Assembly (NCBI GenBank): GCA_016709155.1
Contig: JADJEI010000001.1
Location: 1,674,001 to 1,738,000, forward strand
Length of the DNA: 64,000 bases
Origin: Ignavibacteriales bacterium
Lineage (GTDB): Bacteria; Bacteroidota; Ignavibacteria; Ignavibacteriales; Ignavibacteriaceae
Direction: 5' to 3'
The position numbers were made by a program, and so were the translations under genes. Shown here one piece after another: positions 44,830 through 53,466 of the stretch; position 1 is the stretch's first letter, and each line of letters begins with the position of its first letter. Below the pieces are notes generated by a model. It did not search any database and was not told where the DNA came from. It was given only the letters and a program-made list of their open reading frames with translations.

Positions 44830-45292
44830 CGCGACAAAAATTGAAAATATTTTAACAAGGACACCTAACTTCACATATAACGAAGTAGACGTGGCAATGG
44901 AATTAATAAATATTGCCATTTCAAATCCGGCTCAAACTGATTATCATATTTTTGTATCTGAAAAGGATGGTGAAGTTTTAGGATATCATTGCATAGGTAA
45001 ACGTCCCTTAACCGATGGTGTGTTTGATTTATACTGGATAGTATCAGACCAACTATCGGGAGTAAAAGGTATCGGAAAAAGTTTGCTGCAAAACGCAGAA
45101 GAATTTTTAATTCAAAATAAAGGAAGATGGCTGCTTGCTGAAACCTCTTCCAGAGAAAACTATAGTGCAACAAGAAATTTTTATTTCAGAAATAATTACT
45201 CGATTATTTCGGAGATAAAAGATTTTTATAGCGTTGGAGATCATCTCCTTGTTTTCGGAAAATACTTTACACAGAAACAAACTGAGGAATAA
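44804..45292 (+). CDS. GNAT-family N-acetyltransferase
   Basis: About 162 aa from ATG 44804 (earlier starts lie inside the ligase gene). Typical GNAT core: EVLGYHCIGKR, DLYWIVSDQLSGVKGIGKSLLQNAEE (acetyl-CoA loop), LLAETSSRENYSATRNFYFRNNY and YSVGDHLLVFGKYF. It acetylates an amino group using acetyl-CoA. Known beta-lysine acetyltransferase AblB is larger, so this is not called AblB, but the kamA neighbour makes beta-lysine or a peptide containing it a plausible substrate. Confidence 0.75.
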   Translation: MIRKIKPSDATKIENILTRTPNFTYNEVDVAMELINIAISNPAQTDYHIFVSEKDGEVLGYHCIGKRPLTDGVFDLYWIVSDQLSGVKGIGKSLLQNAEEFLIQNKGRWLLAETSSRENYSATRNFYFRNNYSIISEIKDFYSVGDHLLVFGKYFTQKQTEE

Positions 45293-45294
45293 TT

Positions 45295-46452
45295 ATGGAA
45301 CTGTGGCAGCAAATGATCAGAGACAGTGTTCACACTGTAGATCAGCTTGTCGAAAAATTCGGAATAGACAGAAAAATAGCTGAAGATCTTGATGAATTTT
45401 TTCAAGCAAGAATAAACCCCTATTATCTTAGCCTAATTCGCTATCCGGGTGATCCTATCTGGCTTCAATGCGTCCCCGATAAAAAAGAACTTGAGGATTT
45501 GGATTCAGAAGAAGACCCATTGATGGAAGATGCAATGAGCCCGGTTCCAAATATTACGCATCGTTATCCCGATCGTGCTTTGTTTCTGGTTACAAGTCAA
45601 TGTGGATTGTTCTGCCGCTTCTGTACAAGAAAACGTAAGGTCGGTAATTATGAAAAAATCTCCATGAAAAATCTTGAGAGCGCATTCAAATATCTTGAGC
45701 AGCATTCTGAGATTCGAGATGTTATTCTTTCCGGCGGCGATCCATTAATGCTGACAGATGCAATGCTCGAAAAAATTCTGCAAAGGCTAAGAAAAATTCC
45801 ACACATCGAAATTATCAGGCTCGGTACAAAAATGCCATGTGTACTTCCTCATCGCATCACACCCGAGCTTTGTGACATGATAAAAAAATATCACCCTGTT
45901 TATGTCAATACCCATTTCAACCATCCCTGGGAAATTACACCCGAAAGTTCCCGTGCCTGTGAGATGCTTGCAAATGCAGGTATTCCAGTTGGTAACCAAT
46001 GTGTATTAATGAAAGGTGTAAACGATGATGCTGCGGTTATAAAAGAACTTCTTCAAAAATTATTGAAGATTAGAGTTAGACCATACTATATGTATATGGC
46101 AGACGAAACTAAAGGCGCAAATCATTTTCGCACTTCAATTGAAACCGGATTGGAAATTGTTGATAAACTGCGCGGGCATACAAGCGGATTAGCAATTCCT
46201 CACTTCGTAATTGATGCACCTGGAGGGGGCGGCAAGATTCCGCTGCTTCCCAATTATGTTCTTCATCACGATGAAGATAGAATTGTTCTTCGTAATTACA
46301 AAAATCAGGTTTATGTTTACAAGAATTACAAAGACAGAAACAATCCTGAAAAACCAAATGTGAAAAATGGAAAGAACAAAAAAACTGTTAAAACTTCAGA
46401 ACCGATTGCCCGGATCAAAAAAACAAAACAGCTTGTTCTGCAGGAAGCATAA
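45295..46452 (+). CDS. kamA: Lysine 2,3-aminomutase (radical SAM, KamA family)
   Basis: 385 aa. Radical SAM cluster C103xxxC107xxC110 (SQCGLFCRFCTRKRKVG). PLP lysine Lys314 in DAPGGGGKIPLLPNYV. The two aspartates that hold the lysine amino group in the Clostridium enzyme (Asp293 and Asp330 there) align with Asp270 (ADETKG) and Asp307 (VIDAPGG), 37 residues apart as expected. This supports alpha-lysine to beta-lysine conversion, rather than the EF-P-specific EpmB. The C-terminal extension is Lys-rich. It ends the operon, with a terminator 27 bases downstream. Confidence 0.85.
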   Translation: MELWQQMIRDSVHTVDQLVEKFGIDRKIAEDLDEFFQARINPYYLSLIRYPGDPIWLQCVPDKKELEDLDSEEDPLMEDAMSPVPNITHRYPDRALFLVTSQCGLFCRFCTRKRKVGNYEKISMKNLESAFKYLEQHSEIRDVILSGGDPLMLTDAMLEKILQRLRKIPHIEIIRLGTKMPCVLPHRITPELCDMIKKYHPVYVNTHFNHPWEITPESSRACEMLANAGIPVGNQCVLMKGVNDDAAVIKELLQKLLKIRVRPYYMYMADETKGANHFRTSIETGLEIVDKLRGHTSGLAIPHFVIDAPGGGGKIPLLPNYVLHHDEDRIVLRNYKNQVYVYKNYKDRNNPEKPNVKNGKNKKTVKTSEPIARIKKTKQLVLQEA

Positions 46453-46479
46453 TTAATTTACAAGTAGTTTTCAAATTAA

Positions 46480-46515
46480 AGATGACATCCACTTTTGGAT
46501 GTCATCTTCGTTTTA
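46480..46515. terminator. Bidirectional terminator
   Basis: AAGATGACATCCA and TGGATGTCATCTT arms, with a T-run after and an A-run before. It ends the kamA operon and the convergent repeat-protein gene. Confidence 0.8.
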
Positions 46516-46523
46516 AAAGAATA

Positions 46524-46991
46524 CTATCTTGGATCTTCTCCGCCGGCAGCTTGGGTAGTATATATTATAGCCATCATATACATCAAGACTGTTTCGGTAG
46601 GGGTTCCATCTCTAAAAGTATAAAGCACTTCATCGAAAGAAGTTCCTTTATAAATCACATTATCCCGATAAGTATAATCCGCATCATAGGAAGTACCGGA
46701 ACAGAAATTATACCCGCGCTCTGTCATTAATACTTCGTAAGAAGTACCCGTACAAATCGTTTTATCTCTGCGAGTGAATACTACATCGTAAGAAGTTCCT
46801 TCGCAAAGAGTAGCATCACGAATTGTGTAAAGCACTTCATCTGACTCAGCTTTTAGAAAGCGGGGATCATCAATTGTCCACCAAACATCATCGAGAGAAA
46901 TACCTTTGCAAACTCGTATTTGTGAACTTGCTGAAGAATAGATTATCAGCAGAAGAAAAAGAAGGATTAGGAGGTAGAGATTTTTTTTCAT
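46524..46991 (-). CDS. Secreted protein of 17-residue tandem repeats
   Basis: 155 aa with a signal peptide (LLILLFLLLIIYSSASSQ). From residue 27 to about 130 there are six units: VCKGISLDDVWWTIDDPRF, LKAESDEVLYTIRDAT, LCEGTSYDVVFTRRDKT, ICTGTSYEVLMTERGYN, FCSGTSYDADYTYRDNV and IYKGTSFDEVLYTFRDGT. The consensus is CxGTSYDxxxTxRD with one Cys each in most units. I do not recognise this family. A repeat of this period could fold as stacked beta-hairpins, perhaps bound by disulfides. The tail is hydrophobic (VLMYMMAIIYT). Function unknown. Confidence 0.6.
   Translation of the reverse strand: MKKNLYLLILLFLLLIIYSSASSQIRVCKGISLDDVWWTIDDPRFLKAESDEVLYTIRDATLCEGTSYDVVFTRRDKTICTGTSYEVLMTERGYNFCSGTSYDADYTYRDNVIYKGTSFDEVLYTFRDGTPTETVLMYMMAIIYTTQAAGGEDPR
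46602..46913 (-). repeat. In-gene tandem repeat, 51-base period
   Basis: Six copies of the 17-codon unit of the secreted repeat protein. Copies 3-6 are the most alike. Confidence 0.6.
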
Positions 46992-47202
46992 ACTGATCCG
47001 CTAATTAATTATTGAATTATCAGAAGTTAAAATAAATCTTTTTAATTCAAAGTTAAAGTCTTACTAATAGCTACTTCTTAATTCTCTTCTGGAATTTGCT
47101 TTGCAGTTATGTTACTGATATCACGAACTGATAAGGTTTTGGAAACAATTGTTCAATTAATTAAAATTATGTGTACGAATTCAGCAAAAAATTTAATATT
47201 AA

Positions 47203-47850
47203 TTATTCTAGATGATAATCAATTAAAGCTGCGTAGGGATTATAAAAGTCATTGGTGATTTCGTTTATATCAACCCAGTCACGCACAGCTAATCCAACTC
47301 CCGGTTTAAATACAGTATATCCTGTAGTTTTTATTTCTTCTGATTGATAAAAGGCTACAAGAAAATAGTAATAACAGTCAGTTAATGAAATACTGCCAGA
47401 GGAAGTTGTGAAAGTGTAGGTGAAGTCCGTTCTAGAAATAATTCCATTTGGCGGATTCCCGTTAAAATCAAAAACATTCCCGAGTCCGATTGAACCAGAA
47501 TAATCACCTGCCTTACCTGGATATTTAAATTGCAGAGAATCGTTCATATAAAGTCCACCGTTACCGTTCTTGTAGTAACCATTTTTCAGAATAATTTGCA
47601 ATCCTGATTTAAGTAAAAACCCTTTTTCGTTTTCCTCAATCACATGGAGAGTATCTTTGAAATAGAGAGTTGTATCGTTGTATGCATCTTTTATCCCAAT
47701 ATTATATACCCAATAGTTTCCGATTTTAAAGGGCATCAATTCAGTTTGGATATTTTCTGGAGGCAAAGCTTCGTTTGTGCACGACATAATTAATGTACCC
47801 GAAACTAAAAGAAATAAATAATATCTTTGGAGATAAGTAATGGTTTTCAT
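47203..47850 (-). CDS. Lipoprotein of unknown function
   Basis: 215 aa. Lipobox LIMSC, Cys24. MPFKIGNYWVYNIGIKDAYNDTT is a common start for Bacteroidota lipoproteins of this size with a beta-rich body (LHVIEENEKGFLLKSGLQII). Function unknown. Single gene between two others on the same strand. Confidence 0.65.
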   Translation of the reverse strand: MKTITYLQRYYLFLLVSGTLIMSCTNEALPPENIQTELMPFKIGNYWVYNIGIKDAYNDTTLYFKDTLHVIEENEKGFLLKSGLQIILKNGYYKNGNGGLYMNDSLQFKYPGKAGDYSGSIGLGNVFDFNGNPPNGIISRTDFTYTFTTSSGSISLTDCYYYFLVAFYQSEEIKTTGYTVFKPGVGLAVRDWVDINEITNDFYNPYAALIDYHLE

Positions 47851-47974
47851 TTTTGAAATTAAAATAAATAAATGAACAGTTAAAATTCAACTTCTAAATT
47901 GTCACCATCAACCCTGTTAAAATTATTTTAGCATAATAGTAAAAAAATGAATCTCGTGGAATTTTTGGGAAATA

Positions 47975-48003
47975 TAAAAGGCAGCCAACTTATTGACTGC
48001 CTA
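47975..48003 (-). terminator. Terminator of the cupredoxin gene
   Basis: On the minus strand AGGCAGT...GGCTGCCTTTTAT, about 40 bases after the stop at 48041. Confidence 0.6.
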
Positions 48004-48040
48004 ATTAGAGGGGATTGACAAAAGAAAGTAAAAAGTATAT

Positions 48041-48679
48041 CTATTTGTTTAAAATCATTTTCTTAACTTCTGAAAAATTTCCTGCGATTAGCTTGTAATA
48101 ATAAATTCCACTTGGAAGTCCTGCGGCATTAAATTTTACGGAATATGTTCCTCGCTCTTTAAAACTATTAACTAATAATGCAGTTTCTTCACCGAGGGAG
48201 TTAAAAATTTTCAAGGTTACCACACCGGATTCAGGTAATGAAAATTTAATTAAAGTTGAAGGATTAAATGGATTCGGGTAATTTTGCTCTAAAGTGAAAG
48301 ATTGTGGGAGCTCTCCCTTGTCTTCAACTGCAGTAGGTTCCTGAACTCTTACTATACCAGCCATTCCAACACCTCCGGCAGCCCCATGCACAACACAATA
48401 GTATGGGTTATCGCCAATATTCTCGAATACAAGACTATAAACCCACGGGCTCGAAGATGGACTCCCGCTTGTAAAACTATTGTCATCGGCTATAACATTA
48501 TGAAAGCCTCCGTCATTAACCCAAATAACTGTATCCATTGGGGCTATTGTTAAATCAGCAGGCAAAAATGTTGACCCATCAAGTCCTACATGAACAACGT
48601 AAGATGTTTGGGAATATCCGGAAATCGAAAAAATTAAAAACGTTAAAAAGAACAAAACGGAAATAGTAATGCTTCTCAT
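48041..48679 (-). CDS. Surface cupredoxin (blue-copper) with T9SS sorting domain
   Basis: 212 aa. Signal peptide (MRSITISVLFFLTFLIFSISGYS). Plastocyanin-like domain with type 1 copper ligands His60 (GGFHNV), Cys95 and His98 (YYCVVHG) and Met106 (GVGMAG). Then a short linker and a sorting domain with YPNPFNPST. It is likely an electron carrier or copper-binding protein fixed at the outer surface. Confidence 0.8.
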   Translation of the reverse strand: MRSITISVLFFLTFLIFSISGYSQTSYVVHVGLDGSTFLPADLTIAPMDTVIWVNDGGFHNVIADDNSFTSGSPSSSPWVYSLVFENIGDNPYYCVVHGAAGGVGMAGIVRVQEPTAVEDKGELPQSFTLEQNYPNPFNPSTLIKFSLPESGVVTLKIFNSLGEETALLVNSFKERGTYSVKFNAAGLPSGIYYYKLIAGNFSEVKKMILNK

Positions 48680-48806
48680 AGCGAACTCCTGTTTAAGAAT
48701 AAAATATTTAACTGATAGGTATTAATCTATTTTTATCATCAGGGACTGATAAAAATAATTTAAAGCAACTTTCTAAAAACAATCTAAAAAAATTTTTGAT
48801 AAAAAG

Positions 48807-49121
48807 TCAATCATTTTTTTGCTCCCATGAATTTCCTTCACAAGGAATAAAACCTGGTTTTAGCTGTTTATCATATTTCATACAGAGCACAGACGATTTA
48901 TCAAAGTGTCTGCAGCTTGAACAAATTGATTTTTCTATTACCTCTGAATTTTTCAAATTGAAATCTTCAAATTGCCTAACAGCGGGCATTACAATAAAAC
49001 CAAAAGCAACGGCAATCAAAATTATCCACCATAGTTTATAATCAGTTTTGTCGATGAGGTACCAAAGGGTGGGTATTGCAAGAGATACTTTAATAAGAGC
49101 TTTATAAATTATTTCACCCAT
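48807..49121 (-). CDS. Small membrane protein with Cys-rich tail
   Basis: About 104 aa from ATG 49121 (a GTG at 49130 adds three residues). Two hydrophobic segments (VSLAIPTLWYLI; LWWIILIAVAFGFIVMPAV) and a C-terminal segment CSSCRHFDKSSVLCMKYDKQLKPGFIPCEG, four Cys that could bind a metal. Function unknown. Confidence 0.5.
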   Translation of the reverse strand: MGEIIYKALIKVSLAIPTLWYLIDKTDYKLWWIILIAVAFGFIVMPAVRQFEDFNLKNSEVIEKSICSSCRHFDKSSVLCMKYDKQLKPGFIPCEGNSWEQKND

Positions 49122-49252
49122 TCTTAACACTTCTACTAATACAAGTTGATATTTTTTTGTTCATTGAAAAAGGTAAATAAACTTTACTGAATTGAATAAA
49201 TAAAGTAAGGAAAACCATTGCGAGAAAGAAGATAATTGAATATTTTGGAACA

Positions 49253-49278
49253 ATAAAAATGCCCCGCTTTTGCGGGGC
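49253..49278 (-). terminator. Terminator of tRNA-Lys
   Basis: GCCCCGC-aaaa-GCGGGGC followed by ATTTTTATT on the minus strand, 15 bases past the tRNA. Confidence 0.8.
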
Positions 49279-49292
49279 AAGAATTTCAGCCG

Positions 49293-49364
49293 TGAGCGCG
49301 GGTGGGCTCGAACCACCGACCCTCTGCTTAAAAGGCAGATGCTCTACCCCTGAGCTACGCGCCC
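49293..49364 (-). tRNA. tRNA-Lys (UUU)
   Basis: 72 bases; acceptor GGGCGCG pairs with CGCGCTC and one G-U. The D arm is GCTC...GAGC, and the anticodon stem is TCTGC/GCAGA with loop CTTTTAA, giving anticodon TTT. T loop TTCGAGC. The 3' CCA is not encoded. Own promoter and terminator. Confidence 0.9.
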
Positions 49365-49378
49365 TGAATTTTGAGCAC

Positions 49379-49409
49379 CAAATATAATTAAATGGACTTT
49401 TTATTCCAA
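49379..49409 (-). promoter_or_regulatory. Strong promoter of tRNA-Lys
   Basis: Minus strand: TTG (49407-49409), 20 bases, TATATTTG (49379-49386). The tRNA begins 14 bases later. Confidence 0.65.
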
Positions 49410-49444
49410 GTGAACTATAAAATCTACTACCAGAAGTTAAAAAA

Positions 49445-50818
49445 ATGAACCAAAATGCTAAAATATTAGTCTGTGATGATGAAGAAACCGTTTGTTATTT
49501 GTTGAAGGAACAATTACTTGAAGAAGGCTTTCAAGTTGATACTGTTTACGACGGCGGTTTTGCCATTGATGCAATCAAGCGGAAAAATTATGATATTCTT
49601 CTTCTTGATCTGAATATGCGTGAGGTGCAAGGTGAGGAAGTACTAAAATTCGTTACCGAATACACAGAATCTATTCAAGTAATTATACTTACTGCCCAAA
49701 GTGAAATTAGGAAAGCAATAGAATGTATTAAAGCCGGAGCTTATGATTACATAACTAAACCGTATGATGTTGATGATTTATTGGTTACACTCAACCGGGC
49801 AATCGAACATAAGAACTTAATTCTAAAAACAACATTACTAGCTAAAGAAGCAAATAAAAAACATTCGACTTCAATTGTGGGAAAAAGTGTAGAACTCCAT
49901 AGAGTATTAAATCTTGCCATGAAATCTGCGGTTTCTGATTCTAATATTCTTATTGAAGGAGAAACCGGAACTGGCAAAGAGTTATTTGCAGAGTTTGTTC
50001 ATAAGAATTCGAGTCGTAAAGATATGCCCTTTGTTGTTATTAATTGTGCCTCGCTGCCGGATCAGTTAATAGAAAGTGAATTATTCGGGCACGAAAGAGG
50101 AGCATTTACTGATGCAAAATCAACAAAGCAGGGACTTGTAGAAATAGCTCACGGAGGCACCTTATTCCTTGATGAAATTGGCGAGCTTAGCCTCACCCTT
50201 CAACCTAAACTCTTGCGATTTCTCGAAAATGGAGAATTTAGAAGAATTGGGGGAATTACTAATCTCACCTCAGATGTAAGAGTAATTGGTGCCACTAATA
50301 GAAACTTATTAGAGGAAGCAGAAAAGAAAAATTTTAGAAAGGACCTTTTATTTAGACTAAACGTGATCACCCTTACCATTCCCCCCCTCCGTGAGCGTAA
50401 AGAAGATATATTAATTCTTGCAAATCATTTTCTTGAGACAAAATCTCCGGTTCGCTCTCCCAAAAGACTTTCGAAAGAAGCTGAAGATATTCTTATGAGC
50501 TATAGTTTTACCGGAAATATCAGGGAGCTTGAACACATTATTGAAAGAGCTCTAATTTTTGCCGAGGATGATATGATCAGAGTTGAAGATTTAAATCTCC
50601 CTTCTTCATTTACTCGCGCCAGATCGAAACACATTGCAGAAACTTCAGATTCTTTTGATGAGTTAGAAAAAATGGAGGATGTTGAAAAATGGCATATCAG
50701 AAGAGTTCTTAATCGGAATAACTGGGATAGAACTAAATCCGCTATTTATTTAGGAATCAGCCCCAAAACACTTTATACGAAAATCAAAAAATATCATCTT
50801 AAAGAAGAACTTTATTAA
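49445..50818 (+). CDS. Sigma-54-dependent response regulator (NtrC family)
   Basis: 457 aa. Receiver with Asp55 (ILLLDLN); AAA+ domain with Walker A GETGTGKE, a sigma-54 contact loop GAFTDA (normally GAFTGA) and Walker B LFLDEIGEL; C-terminal Fis-type helix-turn-helix (NRNNWDRTKSAIYLGISPKTLYTKIKKY). It switches on sigma-54 genes when phosphorylated by the kinase that follows directly (the genes are adjacent, 50818/50819). Targets unknown. Confidence 0.9.
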   Translation: MNQNAKILVCDDEETVCYLLKEQLLEEGFQVDTVYDGGFAIDAIKRKNYDILLLDLNMREVQGEEVLKFVTEYTESIQVIILTAQSEIRKAIECIKAGAYDYITKPYDVDDLLVTLNRAIEHKNLILKTTLLAKEANKKHSTSIVGKSVELHRVLNLAMKSAVSDSNILIEGETGTGKELFAEFVHKNSSRKDMPFVVINCASLPDQLIESELFGHERGAFTDAKSTKQGLVEIAHGGTLFLDEIGELSLTLQPKLLRFLENGEFRRIGGITNLTSDVRVIGATNRNLLEEAEKKNFRKDLLFRLNVITLTIPPLRERKEDILILANHFLETKSPVRSPKRLSKEAEDILMSYSFTGNIRELEHIIERALIFAEDDMIRVEDLNLPSSFTRARSKHIAETSDSFDELEKMEDVEKWHIRRVLNRNNWDRTKSAIYLGISPKTLYTKIKKYHLKEELY

Positions 50819-52780
50819 ATGACCGGGAAAGCAATTCCGATATTTTCCATCTCGGATTTTCTGTATTCTCAAAACATAGCTATTGCAGCTGCTGATAAAA
50901 ACTTAATTATTACTGATTATAACAATCAGTTTAAGTCAACTTTAAACATATCAAGAATTAAAGGAAAATCGCTTAACGAAATTTTTAATCAATTTTCATC
51001 TTCCAAATTCCCGGATACTTTTAATAAAAAACACTTCGAATTTCTGCTCGACAAGATCAATCATCGCCTAACTATTTCTGTAATAAACTCCCGTTCTACT
51101 CCTTATTATATTTTAAGGATTGATCCACTACAAAAATCAGGAAATACAGACTTAATAAATTCCGATCAGCATTTTCAAAACGAGCTTGAAAATATTTTAA
51201 TGCTTATGGTTAAGGATTATGATCTTAAAATTATTTCAGAAGAGATTTTAGTTCGTTCTGCCGTATTGTCGAAAAGCGATTTCAGTTTTGTAGTCTTTAT
51301 TCAACCTGATGGTAAACACGATTATCAGTTTTATAATTTTAATAATATAATTGGAGAGCAGCAGAATATAATAAATGAAGTGAACGGTGATCTTTCTTTC
51401 ATTAATAAATGGTTGGATATTAACAAGAGAAGTTTGTTAATTTCAAATGATAGAACAGGAATTGGATATAACCTCTCTAAATTTTTTAATGCGAGTTCTA
51501 TAATAATTACTCCTTGCATCTTTGATAAAAAATTGCTTGCGAATATTATTAATGTTAAAAAGACAGGATCGTTCTCGCAGCTTGAAATAAATTATTTGGA
51601 ACAATTTGCTACTTTACTTTCGTTTGCAATAAGTAATATTAGAATGAAAAACTTAAACGAAGCGCTCGAAAGCAGGCTTCTTCAGGCTCAAAAGCTTGAA
51701 ACAATAGGCAAACTTTCAAGCGGTATGGCTCACGATTTCAGTAATCTTCTTTCAAGTATTTTCGGAAGCATAAATTTACTTAAGAGCCGCGTTCCTCAAG
51801 ATAGTAATGTGCTAAAACTTTTAGATAATATTGAAAACTGTTCTATCCGTGCACGTGATTTGACAAAAGGCTTGTTAAGCTTTGGGAAACCTACACCGAA
51901 GAGAAAAGAATTAGTAAGATTAAATGAACTTTTTCAAGAAATCTCAAAAGTTATAACACAAACATTTCCGAGCAGAATTGAACTTGAATTAAATATTAAG
52001 CCTGAACTTTTTTACATTTTGGGTAACTCAACTGAAATTTATCAGATATTATTAAACTTATGTGTTAATGCAAAAGAAGCCATTCCTTCCAATGGAAAAA
52101 TTATTCTTTGCGCAGAAAATGTTACTGTCGATGAAACTAATATTATCAATTACCCGCTCTTCCGAAAGGGTAACTATATAAAAATATCCGTTGAAGACAG
52201 CGGAAGCGGAATTAAAGAGGCAGATATTATAAAAATTTTTGATCCATATTTTTCAACTAAGCAGAAAGATTCAGGTTCAGGATTGGGTTTATACGTTACT
52301 TACGGTATCATTAAGGCTCACGGCGGTTATGTTGAGGTATCAAGCAAATTAAATTTCGGAACAAAATTCGAAGTGTTCTTACCAGCCTACGAACCAACCA
52401 AAATAAAAGCTGATACTGCTGCAAAAGAAAAAATAATTCTTCTCGCTGATGACGAAGTAATGCTTCGTGATTTACTAAGCGAATTGCTCGAAGCAAATGG
52501 TTATAATGTAATCAAAGTTAGCTCAGGAATAGAAGCACTAAGTGCTCTGGGCGAATTGAAAATTGATTTAGCTATAATTGATTTTAATATGCCCGGTATG
52601 AATGGTCTTGATACGATAGCAAAGATGCGGGAATTGAAATTTACTTTCCCGATAATTTTGTCTTCAGGAAGTCTTGGAATTGAAATAGAATTTGATTTAA
52701 AAAAATATAAAGTGAATGGACAGTTATTAAAGCCTTACGAATTCGAGACCATGCTCACAACTATTCAAAAGTTAATCTGA
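50819..52780 (+). CDS. Hybrid sensor histidine kinase, partner of the NtrC-type regulator
   Basis: 653 aa. No membrane segment. PAS-like N terminus (1-100); GAF-like middle (130-280); NtrB-type DHp with His305 (GMAHDFSNLL); ATPase (LNLCVNAKEA, EDSGSGI, GSGLGLYVTYGI); and a C-terminal receiver with IIDFNMPGMNG. It probably senses a cytoplasmic signal and phosphorylates the NtrC-type protein. Its 3' end overlaps the convergent receiver gene by 9 bases. Confidence 0.85.
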   Translation: MTGKAIPIFSISDFLYSQNIAIAAADKNLIITDYNNQFKSTLNISRIKGKSLNEIFNQFSSSKFPDTFNKKHFEFLLDKINHRLTISVINSRSTPYYILRIDPLQKSGNTDLINSDQHFQNELENILMLMVKDYDLKIISEEILVRSAVLSKSDFSFVVFIQPDGKHDYQFYNFNNIIGEQQNIINEVNGDLSFINKWLDINKRSLLISNDRTGIGYNLSKFFNASSIIITPCIFDKKLLANIINVKKTGSFSQLEINYLEQFATLLSFAISNIRMKNLNEALESRLLQAQKLETIGKLSSGMAHDFSNLLSSIFGSINLLKSRVPQDSNVLKLLDNIENCSIRARDLTKGLLSFGKPTPKRKELVRLNELFQEISKVITQTFPSRIELELNIKPELFYILGNSTEIYQILLNLCVNAKEAIPSNGKIILCAENVTVDETNIINYPLFRKGNYIKISVEDSGSGIKEADIIKIFDPYFSTKQKDSGSGLGLYVTYGIIKAHGGYVEVSSKLNFGTKFEVFLPAYEPTKIKADTAAKEKIILLADDEVMLRDLLSELLEANGYNVIKVSSGIEALSALGELKIDLAIIDFNMPGMNGLDTIAKMRELKFTFPIILSSGSLGIEIEFDLKKYKVNGQLLKPYEFETMLTTIQKLI

Positions 52781-53458
52781 TAACTTCTCTGTAATATCCT
52801 CTTTACCAACCCTCACCATTTTTATACTGTTTGCATAATCCGAAAGAATAGGATTTTTTACTGCGTTTAGTTGATTCAATACTTCGTTTATTTCTTTAAT
52901 TGCGGTATCAATATATTGTAACCTCAACAGTAAATTTTCTTTCGAAATTACTTCTTTATTAAGTTCTCGTTTTATTGCTGCGGATGATAAACTTAATAAA
53001 GTCAGTGGTTGTTTTATTTTATGATTTGCTGTTACAACAGTAGCAGCATAAGTGTTTCTTTTTTCAGAATTGAGATATAGTTGGTTTGCTTCGGAAAGCT
53101 TTAATGCTGATTTTATTCTTGCCATTAGTTCGATACGATTGAAAGGCTTTTTAATATAGTCAAAAGCACCAGCCTCCAACCCCTCCTTTGTATCTTCGGC
53201 ACCAGACTTTGCAGTTACTAAAATAATTGGAATATGTCGTGTGTTTGGTTCCGAGACAAGATATTTACAAACCTCGATACCTGTAATATCAGGCATCATT
53301 ATATCTAATAAAATTAAATCCGGTAACTCGCTCAAAGCTTTTTCAATTCCTGTTGTACCATCATAAGCGGTAATAACATCAAAGCCTTCGTTTTCAAGCC
53401 GATCTTGAAGCATGAAAACATTTTCCGGTAAGTCGTCAATTACAAGAATTTTTTGCAT
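52772..53458 (-). CDS. Receiver domain with a DHp-like tail, no kinase ATPase
   Basis: 228 aa. Receiver 1-120 (LVIDDLPENVFMLQD; LLDIMMPDITG; PFNRIELMARI). The rest has a helical-hairpin start VVTANHKIKQPLTLLSL, which resembles the H-box of DHp domains (His in place of SHELRTP) but is not followed by an ATPase. It may act as a phosphotransfer intermediate for the kinase upstream, with a 8-base gap. Confidence 0.7.
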   Translation of the reverse strand: MQKILVIDDLPENVFMLQDRLENEGFDVITAYDGTTGIEKALSELPDLILLDIMMPDITGIEVCKYLVSEPNTRHIPIILVTAKSGAEDTKEGLEAGAFDYIKKPFNRIELMARIKSALKLSEANQLYLNSEKRNTYAATVVTANHKIKQPLTLLSLSSAAIKRELNKEVISKENLLLRLQYIDTAIKEINEVLNQLNAVKNPILSDYANSIKMVRVGKEDITEKLSD

Positions 53459-53466
53459 ATCTAATT

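Noticed and set aside
44804..45292. AblB (beta-lysine acetyltransferase)
   Set aside because: Too short and lacking visible AblB features; left as a generic GNAT.
46602..46913. Possible CRISPR array
   Set aside because: The repeats are codon-phased and without spacers; they encode a protein repeat.
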